From assembly GCA_900772745.1 (NCBI GenBank), contig CAAGRV010000020.1, positions 1 to 13,581 on the forward strand: a stretch of DNA of 13,581 bases, written 5' to 3'. Shown piece after piece: positions 1-5,384 of the stretch. Each line of letters starts with the position of its first letter. The first letter of the stretch is position 1. The position numbers and the translations under genes were made by a program. Below the pieces are notes generated by a model. It did no database searches. It was not told the origin of the DNA and was given only the letters and a program-made list of their open reading frames with translations. This DNA is from Clostridia bacterium (GTDB lineage: Bacteria; Bacillota; Clostridia; Christensenellales; UBA3700).

Positions 1-696
1 TGAAAACATTGCCGCACCATTTTCGCCCATCGTAACAAACAAAAGTTTTGCATTTTTTGACAAATCAAACATTTTTTCAACGCCTTTTTGTAGGTCGTTT
101 TCTTTTGTTATCAAAGATAATTCTTCATCGGTTACTTTGACAATATCACATAGGGGCAAAAATTCTTTTACGACAGTTAGGCACTTGGCATCATCATTCC
201 AAATATTCAATCTTAGATTTACATCAAAAGAAACGTAACAGCCTTTTTTGCTCGCAATATCTATTGCTTTTTTCGTAGCCTCTTTTGTAGGACAATCCAC
301 AAGGTCGACCGAACAAAAATGTAGCACATCGCCTTTTTCAAAATATTCTTCTCTAACTTCGTCTTTATCAAAAAGCATATCGGCGCAAGGATTCCTAAAA
401 AAAGAAAAAGATCTATCGCCGTTTTTGTCTAGGGATACAAAAGCGAGCCCAGTTCCTGCCTTGTCCGTAAAGGAAACATAGTCAGTTTTAACATTGCATT
501 TTTTTAGTTTTTCTAGTAGAAAATTGGAAAAATTATCTCTTGCCATCATTCCAAGATAGTAGCTCTCTCCACCTAGTTTGCCAACCGACGAACACACGTT
601 AGTAGGTGCACCGCCAGCCTTTCCAGCAAAAGATAGTTCGCCATCTAGAGGCAAAAAATCAATAAGGCATTCGCCCATACATATAAGTTTGCTCAT
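1..696 (-). CDS. PfkB-family sugar kinase, probable fructokinase (3' end outside window)
   Basis: Probable ATP-dependent fructokinase of the ribokinase/PfkB family, phosphorylating fructose in the cytoplasm for glycolysis. I translated 232 codons from ATG at 696-694. The N-terminus shows the MGE-LIDFLP strand typical of fructokinases, then the substrate-side glycine motif GGAPTNV at residues 28-34. Further on are an FRNPCADMLF segment and SFDVNLRLNIW, both resembling ScrK-like fructokinases. The visible part ends at a VTMGENGAA segment. Family members are about 310-330 residues, so the C-terminal third, with the DTxGAGD catalytic motif, lies beyond the left edge. The start is supported by a GGGGGA ribosome site six or so bases upstream and a promoter at 722-750. 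No gene lies within 500 bp upstream, so it probably begins its own transcript. Substrate is inferred; 2-dehydro-3-deoxygluconokinase or another PfkB sugar kinase is the main alternative. Confidence 0.88.
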   Translation of the reverse strand, partial: MSKLICMGECLIDFLPLDGELSFAGKAGGAPTNVCSSVGKLGGESYYLGMMARDNFSNFLLEKLKKCNVKTDYVSFTDKAGTGLAFVSLDKNGDRSFSFFRNPCADMLFDKDEVREEYFEKGDVLHFCSVDLVDCPTKEATKKAIDIASKKGCYVSFDVNLRLNIWNDDAKCLTVVKEFLPLCDIVKVTDEELSLITKENDLQKGVEKMFDLSKNAKLLFVTMGENGAAMFS

Positions 697-721
697 ATTT
701 TCCCCCGATTTTGTCCAACTA

Positions 722-750
722 ATTATATTATATATCCACCATATTGACAA
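722..750 (-). promoter_or_regulatory. Sigma-A type promoter for the sugar kinase gene
   Basis: On the minus strand TTGTCA (750-745) is followed by exactly 17 nt and then a perfect TATAAT (727-722). The predicted transcript start is near 715, giving a leader of roughly 20 nt before the kinase ATG. The leader is too short for a riboswitch and I see no clear operator dyad. Confidence 0.75.
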
Positions 751-865
751 AATCAAGAAAAAAATAAAAAAAAACTAATAAGCAAGTGAGCAAACTTTTC
801 AAGCCCAACCGCAAAAGAAAACGACTTGCAAGTCGAGCTAATTGAAAGCAACTATCCTTGTAGAA

Positions 866-931
866 GACTGCCCCTTAGATAAGGGGAAGTGGCTAGTTGG
901 AACGAATGTGGAAACTAGACGATAGGGATTG
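866..931 (+). repeat. Hairpin repeat copy R1 (forward)
   Basis: Member of the dispersed repeat described in the findings. A first hairpin pairs CCCCTTA (871-877) with TAAGGGG (880-886). The second pairs CTAGTT (893-898) with AACTAG (913-918) around a 14-nt loop, and the copy ends in GATAGGGATTG. It differs from the copy at 8406-8470 at only a few positions, one of them a compensated base pair in the second stem. Sequence upstream (847-874) also has a partial match at 8486-8513. Confidence 0.85.
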
Positions 932-944
932 ATAAGCCGACTTT

Positions 945-1006
945 CTTATCCCTTCAGTTTTGCTTCCGCTCCACTAACGCAAAACAGCTCCCCTTACCAT
1001 AAGGGG
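945..1006 (-). repeat. Hairpin repeat copy R4 (reverse)
   Basis: Read on the minus strand it starts with a perfect 7-bp hairpin, CCCCTTA/TAAGGGG with a 3-nt loop (1006-990). It continues AGCTG and then a second stem GTTTTGC/GCAAAAC (985-979 with 963-957). The tail is CTGAAGGGATAAG, a degenerate form of the usual GGGATTG end. It faces copy R1 tail to tail, and the tails share a GATAAG/CTTATC inverted repeat (931-936 with 944-949 approximately). Confidence 0.75.
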
Positions 1007-1033
1007 CGCTCTTTTCATCGGTTACTTATTAAC

Positions 1034-1090
1034 CAATCCCTCAGTCTGACAGTCACTTCGTTTTGTGTCAGCCAGCCCCCTTTGCACAAG
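1034..1090 (-). repeat. Hairpin repeat copy R3 (reverse)
   Basis: On the minus strand the copy reads CTTGTGCAAAGGGGG, then a stem CTGACA (1051-1046 read on the plus strand) with TGTCAG (1066-1071) around a 14-nt loop, then ACTGAGGGATTG. The first hairpin is reduced to about 4 bp. The left flank (CTTGTGyAAAGGG) closely matches the copy at 9701-9747, so these two look like one subfamily. Confidence 0.8.
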
Positions 1091-1130
1091 GCGGCCGTTT
1101 TAAGCTGTTGTTGCTGTCGCAAATAGATTT

Positions 1131-1185
1131 ATACCCTAGTTGCTCTTTGTTCTAGACAGCTCCCCCTTGCAACAAGTGGCGCTCT
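1131..1185 (-). repeat. Decayed hairpin repeat fragment (reverse)
   Basis: The minus strand carries the family left flank GCAAGGGGGAGCTG (1170-1157). Short CTAG arms follow (1155-1152 and 1139-1136) around a 12-nt loop. The usual GGGATTG tail is absent. It is probably an eroded copy. Confidence 0.5.
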
Positions 1186-1208
1186 CTTCAACTGATAATA
1201 AAATCCCC

Positions 1209-1233
1209 AAAAAAATACTCCCAACTGGGAGCA
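1209..1233 (-). terminator. Rho-independent terminator after yqeY
   Basis: On the minus strand a 6-bp GC-rich stem CTCCCA/TGGGAG (1231-1218) with a very tight loop is followed by TA and seven T residues (1215-1209). It starts about 12 nt after the yqeY stop codon and ends the housekeeping gene run. Confidence 0.85.
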
Positions 1234-1244
1234 TTTTGTTCATA

Positions 1245-1667
1245 TTACAAACTTTTGAGTATTTCGCCAACCTTTTTCATATCGCATTTGCCTGCGAAGT
1301 TGACTTTGAAGTGTTTCATAACACTGCCGATTGACTTGTCATCGAGCTTTTGGATTTCTGCTCTGATTTCGTCATCGTTCATCATCTTTGGCAAGTATTG
1401 TGCCACTGTTTCGATTTGTTTATCAAGGCTAGCTACCGACTCTGGACGATTGCCCTTGACATAGCCTAGGCGCTCTTCTTGGAGTTCTTTCTCGACCTTT
1501 TGTAAAATCACAACAATATCGCTCTCTGCGAGCTCATTTCCCTTTGCTCTGGCGTCGATTGTCGCCAACATAATTTTGCTGATAACCACGTCATAAGCAC
1601 TCATAGCATCTCTATTTTTGTCTTTCATTGCTTGCATTTTTGCTTTCTTAAAAAAATTGATATCCAT
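1245..1667 (-). CDS. yqeY: GatB/YqeY domain protein
   Basis: Small cytoplasmic protein of the GatB/YqeY family, 140 residues, near the usual 147-150. The family shares the C-terminal tRNA-interacting fold of GatB, the amidotransferase subunit, but YqeY stands alone and its exact role is unresolved. Family-like features seen are the LKxAMKDKN-type start (here KKAKMQAMKDKNRDAMSAY), the KGN/ES-D segment in mid-protein, a short YLP motif near residue 91, and an SIGSVMKHFK segment near residues 112-121 matching the usual DMGKVMxxLK block. The end (DMKKVGEILKSL) corresponds to the xxVxxxLK family tail. The ATG at 1667 has an AGGAGA ribosome site seven bases upstream. It has its own promoter overlapping the end of azlD and is closed by a terminator. 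Confidence 0.9.
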   Translation of the reverse strand: MDINFFKKAKMQAMKDKNRDAMSAYDVVISKIMLATIDARAKGNELAESDIVVILQKVEKELQEERLGYVKGNRPESVASLDKQIETVAQYLPKMMNDDEIRAEIQKLDDKSIGSVMKHFKVNFAGKCDMKKVGEILKSL

Positions 1668-1686
1668 ATTTTATCTCCTTTTTGTT

Positions 1687-1715
1687 ATTGTATCACACTT
1701 GAAGTTCTATTTCAA
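1687..1715 (-). promoter_or_regulatory. Promoter for yqeY, -35 overlapping the azlD stop codon
   Basis: TTGAAA (1715-1710), a 17-nt spacer and TACAAT (1692-1687) lie on the minus strand. The -35 box contains the TGA stop of azlD (1714-1712). The transcript would start near 1680, leaving a leader of about a dozen bases that is essentially the ribosome site. A short inverted repeat, GAAGTT/AACTTC, spans the -35 region (about 1724-1701) and could be a weak operator or chance. Confidence 0.65.
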
Positions 1716-2023
1716 CAAAACTTCAAAATTAACTCCACCAAAAATACTCCCGCTGTCGAGCAAAGAGCGACAGGTAGTAGCCCTAGCTTGCGCCACGACA
1801 AGATAATCGCCACGCCAAACCCGACCAGCGCCGATACGATATGCCCTGTCGAATACAGCACTTCAGGGAAAATCATCGCCGATAAAATTCCATACGGCAT
1901 ATAGTTGACCACAGACTTGACGAAGTTGTTCTTGATTTTGCCACGGAAAATGACCAACGGCAACACCCTAGGCAAATATGACACCACTGCCATACACAAT
2001 ATTGTTGCCAATATTTTCAGCAT
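1712..2023 (-). CDS. azlD: AzlD-family branched-chain amino acid exporter subunit
   Basis: Small integral membrane partner of AzlC, 103 residues, the usual size for the family. Together the two subunits are known to export branched-chain amino acids and analogues such as azaleucine. Hydrophobic segments are visible at about residues 3-20, 40-55, 60-78 and 80-100. The AzlD-typical SYLPRVLPL motif sits at residues 15-23 and YMPYGILSAM at about 41-50. The ATG at 2023 lies inside the last codons of azlC (7-nt overlap). Its ribosome site GGAGGTGG is embedded in the azlC coding sequence, so translation is probably coupled. No terminator follows; the yqeY promoter begins at its stop codon. Confidence 0.92.
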   Translation of the reverse strand: MLKILATILCMAVVSYLPRVLPLVIFRGKIKNNFVKSVVNYMPYGILSAMIFPEVLYSTGHIVSALVGFGVAIILSWRKLGLLPVALCSTAGVFLVELILKFC

Positions 2024-2850
2024 GCGCCACCTCCCTCGTGCAATTTGTTTTCATTGCTATCCTCTATCGCACAAGCATTTTGCTCTGTCTCGTCCTTTTC
2101 CAAGCTCTGATTTGGCATATCTTCGCTATTATTTTGTTGGTCGTTTTCGTCTTTATAAGGCTTGATGAGTGCCATCACCACCGCACTAACCAGTCCAGCA
2201 ATGACATAAACCCAGCCTTTGGACAGCTTGTTAAGATATGGCGTATAGCGGAATAGACAGCTGATAGCCACAGCGATAACCACCACGCCAAGCACCGCCC
2301 TAGACTCTTTGGCGCTAGGCGTCACGATAGCCACGAACATTGCATAAATCATAATGCCTAGTGCCGCCGTCAACATTACAGGAATAATATTATTCAGCAC
2401 CGCACCCGCAAGCGTACCGCCGAACCAGCCAATATATGAGCTGGTCATCACGCCTATGCAGAATGGAAAAGTCAACATCTTGGATTGGGCATAGATTACC
2501 GCAAAATTCTCGTCCGTCATACCGAACGCCATCAAAAGTCTTTTGCCAAGACCAATCTCTTTTGGCAACTTTTGACTCACCGACATAGACAGCAAAAAGT
2601 ACCGGATATTTATCATCAACACGGTAAAAGATATTTCCGCAATGCTAGCACCTGACAACAGCAAATTTATACCCGCAAATTGTCCCGTACCAGTGAAGTT
2701 GGTAAGCGAAGTAAGCAGTGGCGCCCACAGCGGAAGTCCGCCATTCATCGCCATCAATCCGAACGCAAGCGACACGGAAAAATATCCCAAACAAATTGGG
2801 ATACCCAGCTTAAAGCCGTCTTTGTACGTCAATTTTTTCTCTAGCGCCAT
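2017..2850 (-). CDS. azlC: AzlC-family branched-chain amino acid exporter, with acidic C-terminal tail
   Basis: Large membrane subunit of the AzlCD exporter. The start I choose is the second of two adjacent ATGs (2850-2848), giving 277 residues beginning MALEKKLTYKDGFKLG. It has a GGAG ribosome site five bases upstream and matches normal AzlC beginnings. A longer frame back to TTG at 2925 runs through a promoter and lacks a ribosome site. Recognisable family features are GxPICLGYF at the N-terminus, the TNFTGTGQFA stretch (usual form xxFAGSAQFA), NIRYFLLSMSVSQ, and GMTDENFAV. Several hydrophobic segments follow. After the last one an unusual polar tail of about 48 residues (roughly 230-277), rich in D, E, N and Q, extends into the cytoplasm; typical AzlC proteins end near 230-240 residues. 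The function is secure at family level; the substrate is inferred. Confidence 0.9.
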   Translation of the reverse strand: MALEKKLTYKDGFKLGIPICLGYFSVSLAFGLMAMNGGLPLWAPLLTSLTNFTGTGQFAGINLLLSGASIAEISFTVLMINIRYFLLSMSVSQKLPKEIGLGKRLLMAFGMTDENFAVIYAQSKMLTFPFCIGVMTSSYIGWFGGTLAGAVLNNIIPVMLTAALGIMIYAMFVAIVTPSAKESRAVLGVVVIAVAISCLFRYTPYLNKLSKGWVYVIAGLVSAVVMALIKPYKDENDQQNNSEDMPNQSLEKDETEQNACAIEDSNENKLHEGGGAC

Positions 2851-2893
2851 CATCACTCCAAAAAATATCGCCACACCCACGTATGACGATATT

Positions 2894-2922
2894 ATTATAA
2901 TACTATCAAGTTTTTTAATCAA
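2894..2922 (-). promoter_or_regulatory. Promoter for azlCD in the parC-azlC gap
   Basis: TTGATT (2922-2917), 17 nt and a perfect TATAAT (2899-2894) sit between the parC stop and the azlC start. The predicted start near 2887 gives a leader of about 37 nt with the GGAG site. I see no terminator between parC and this promoter, so read-through from the topoisomerase operon is also possible. Confidence 0.75.
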
Positions 2923-2931
2923 CAATTTAGA

Positions 2932-5379
2932 CTATATCAAATTGTTTTCTAGACAAGTCGCAATCACCAAAGAATCCACGTCTTTTGCCACAGTTTTCAA
3001 GATATTTTTGCCCTTAGAAGTGCGGTTTTCGATAGATATATCTTCGGTATTGACTGGCAAGCACTCTTTGTTCATACTCACCACAGCAAAATCATAAGGC
3101 TCTTTGACCAGTCCGACATAGACGATATTGCCGTTCTTGTTGTCGTTGAGTTTTACGCCCTTGCGGAATCTCTTGGTAGGCTCAATGCTTGGAAGTACCA
3201 CTCGCTTAGCCCAACCATTGTCGAGCACCACGACGATTTCTCCTTCGTTGTCATTTTGTCCTACAAAGTCCACTTCGTCCTTGTCTGTCAGCATAATTCC
3301 CTTCACACCGCTGGCTTTTTTGCCTTGGGTAGGAATGTCGGCTTCGGCATTGAGCACCATTCCATCACGAGTGGTGAACAAGATATATTCGCATTTATCG
3401 TCTTTGATTTCCGTCTTGATAAGTTCGTCTTTTTCTTTGAGCACAATGGCAGGATAAATGGTCTTTTTCTCTACGCTATACTCTTCGCCAAGCGTCTTTT
3501 TGACCATACCTTGACGGGTGTAGAAATAGATTTCTTTGCCCGCAAATTCGCTTGCATTGTAGATGGCAACAAGTTTTTCGTCACTGTCTGCCTTGGATAT
3601 TTTGGCAATGCTCGTGCCTCTGCCTTTCCACTTGTCGTCGCCAAAGCTGTCTATGTCGAACACCACCGCATTACCCTTGTTGGTAAAGCCCAAAATATTG
3701 GTTTCGTTGTCACAAGCAATGACTCTCTTGGCAAGGTTGTTCATACTACAATTTACGATGCTCTTCATCGCCATTTGATAACTTCTCTCAGTCAAAAATC
3801 TTAGATCGCCATCATATCCGAGCACGAGATAGCCACTACGAGATAGTTTTGCATTGAGATCAATCTCTTGCATTTTGCTGTCCTCTTCGCCCACGATAAA
3901 TGATTTTCTTGGCTCTGGATATTTTTTCTTGATTTCAAGAATTTCTTTACGCACGACAGAGAGTTGTTTGCGCTTAGAATTGATAATGCTTTCGAGTTCT
4001 TGGATTTTTTTATACAAATCTTCGAGCTCTTCTTGCATCTTGGTGACGTCAAGTTTGTTAAGTCTTTTGAGCGGAACGTCGAGCACGGCAACTGCTTGTT
4101 TGTCGGTCAAATTGAACGTTTCTCTCAGTCTTTCACGAGATTCGGTATAAGTCTTGCTACTTAGCACTATTTCCACAACTTCACGGATATTGTTGACCGC
4201 AATCAGCAAACCTTCTAGGATATGCGCACGCTTTTGAGCGGCATTGAGGTCATATTGACTGCGCTTGTAGATGATATTGCGTTGGAATTCTACATAGGTG
4301 GACAAAATGTCGAGAAGTCCCAGCTGTTGAGGTTTTCCTGCTGCGATTGCCACCATATTGACAGAAAAAGCGCATTCCATCTTGGTTGTTTTGAAAAGTC
4401 CAGCCAAAATTTTGTTGGCGTCAGCGTCTTTTTTGAGCTTGATGACACAGCGCATACCCTTTCTGTCCGACTCGTCTACAATATCGCTTATCACGCCAAA
4501 GATTTCTTTCTTTTCTTCTCTAAGCGTGTTGATATTTTGCAAAAGTGTAGACTTGTTGATTTGGTAAGGAATTTCGGTGATGACGATATTTTCTTTGTCG
4601 CCGTCCTTTTCGATTTCGGTTTTGGCACGCATAATCACTCTGCCTTTACCTGTTTCGTATGCTTTCTTTATCTCGTCCGTCTTGATGATAAGACCGCCCG
4701 TTGGGAAGTCAGGCGCAGGGATATATTGCATCATCTCATCAATGGTGATATGTGGATTGTCGATATAAGCAACCACGCCGTCAATCACTTCGCCCAAGTT
4801 GTGTGGCGGAATGTTGGTTGCCAAGCCTACCGCAATACCGTTTGCGCCGTTGACGAGCAAGTTAGGGAATCTGCCAGGCAAAACGTCAGGCTCTTCGAGA
4901 GAGTCGTCGAAGTTGAGTGACATTGGCACGGTGTCTTTGTCCAAATCTCTGAGCAACTCGAGCGCTAGTGGAGTCAATCTTGCCTCGGTATAACGCATAG
5001 CCGCTGGGCTGTCGCCGTCGATAGAGCCAAAGTTGCCGTGTCCGTCAACGAGCGTACTGCGGATAGTAAAATCTTGGGCAAGACGAGTGAGTGCGCCATA
5101 TACAGAGCTGTCGCCGTGTGGATGGTATTTACCTAGACAATCACCGACGATACGAGCGCATTTTCTATGCGGTTTGTCAGGAGTGATACCCAGCTCCATC
5201 ATTGTGTACAAAATTCTTCTTTGCACAGGTTTTAGACCGTCTTCGACTCTTGGCAAAGCTCTGTCCAAAATAACGTGTTCAGAGTAAGGAATCATAGCAT
5301 TGTGCAAAATTTCTTCTACACTTCCCTCAATAATCCTTGATTTATCTTCAATTATTTCTTTTTCTTTCTTCTTAGCCAT
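2932..5379 (-). CDS. parC: Type II topoisomerase subunit A, probable topoisomerase IV ParC
   Basis: DNA breakage-reunion subunit, 815 residues, full length. The order is winged-helix and tower domains, a coiled-coil gate (about 380-510) and a C-terminal beta-pinwheel (about 510-815). The catalytic tyrosine is Y130 in AAMRYTEARL. The quinolone region HPHGDSSVYG spans residues 86-95, with S91 at the E. coli GyrA S83 position and G95 at the D87 position. ParC rather than GyrA is favoured by LDRALP with VQRRIL (GyrA usually has ARALP and VHRRIL), GSIDGDSPAAMRY, and the lack of a clean QRRRGGKG box; only a degenerate KWKGRGT is seen near residue 590. The ATG follows the parE stop by 5 nt and its AAGGA ribosome site overlaps that stop, so the two are coupled. 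GyrA is the alternative name; the A-subunit identity is certain. Confidence 0.9.
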   Translation of the reverse strand: MAKKKEKEIIEDKSRIIEGSVEEILHNAMIPYSEHVILDRALPRVEDGLKPVQRRILYTMMELGITPDKPHRKCARIVGDCLGKYHPHGDSSVYGALTRLAQDFTIRSTLVDGHGNFGSIDGDSPAAMRYTEARLTPLALELLRDLDKDTVPMSLNFDDSLEEPDVLPGRFPNLLVNGANGIAVGLATNIPPHNLGEVIDGVVAYIDNPHITIDEMMQYIPAPDFPTGGLIIKTDEIKKAYETGKGRVIMRAKTEIEKDGDKENIVITEIPYQINKSTLLQNINTLREEKKEIFGVISDIVDESDRKGMRCVIKLKKDADANKILAGLFKTTKMECAFSVNMVAIAAGKPQQLGLLDILSTYVEFQRNIIYKRSQYDLNAAQKRAHILEGLLIAVNNIREVVEIVLSSKTYTESRERLRETFNLTDKQAVAVLDVPLKRLNKLDVTKMQEELEDLYKKIQELESIINSKRKQLSVVRKEILEIKKKYPEPRKSFIVGEEDSKMQEIDLNAKLSRSGYLVLGYDGDLRFLTERSYQMAMKSIVNCSMNNLAKRVIACDNETNILGFTNKGNAVVFDIDSFGDDKWKGRGTSIAKISKADSDEKLVAIYNASEFAGKEIYFYTRQGMVKKTLGEEYSVEKKTIYPAIVLKEKDELIKTEIKDDKCEYILFTTRDGMVLNAEADIPTQGKKASGVKGIMLTDKDEVDFVGQNDNEGEIVVVLDNGWAKRVVLPSIEPTKRFRKGVKLNDNKNGNIVYVGLVKEPYDFAVVSMNKECLPVNTEDISIENRTSKGKNILKTVAKDVDSLVIATCLENNLI

Positions 5380-5384
5380 AATCC

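Larger units (their letters stand above)
697..1244. other. Gene-free intergenic stretch rich in hairpin repeats
   Basis: This 548-bp gap between the divergent-side promoter of the kinase and the end of yqeY holds no believable gene: short plus-strand open frames lack ribosome sites and coincide with repeats. Contents in order are the kinase promoter, a perfect 14-nt palindrome CGACTTGCAAGTCG at 822-835, one forward copy of the hairpin repeat (866-931), two reverse copies (945-1006 and 1034-1090), a decayed reverse fragment (1131-1185) and the yqeY terminator (1209-1233). I looked for tRNA or rRNA signatures and found none. Confidence 0.7.

Noticed and set aside
866..1090. CRISPR array or CRISPR-like repeat cluster
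   Set aside because: Units are in both orientations, differ in their arms, lack regular unique spacers and have no cas genes nearby.
697..1244. tRNA, rRNA or riboswitch in the long intergenic gap
   Set aside because: No cloverleaf, CCA-end pattern or known riboswitch core is recognisable; the folded elements are explained by the repeat family.
3256..3804. 182-codon open frame on the plus strand
   Set aside because: Antisense shadow of the parC C-terminal pinwheel; no independent support.
3801..4091. 96-codon minus-strand frame within parC
   Set aside because: Alternative frame of the parC coiled-coil region; composition is an out-of-frame reading and parC itself is continuous.
4222..4920. 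232-codon open frame on the plus strand
   Set aside because: It lies wholly antisense to parC, has no ribosome site or recognisable protein features, and parC motifs are intact across it.
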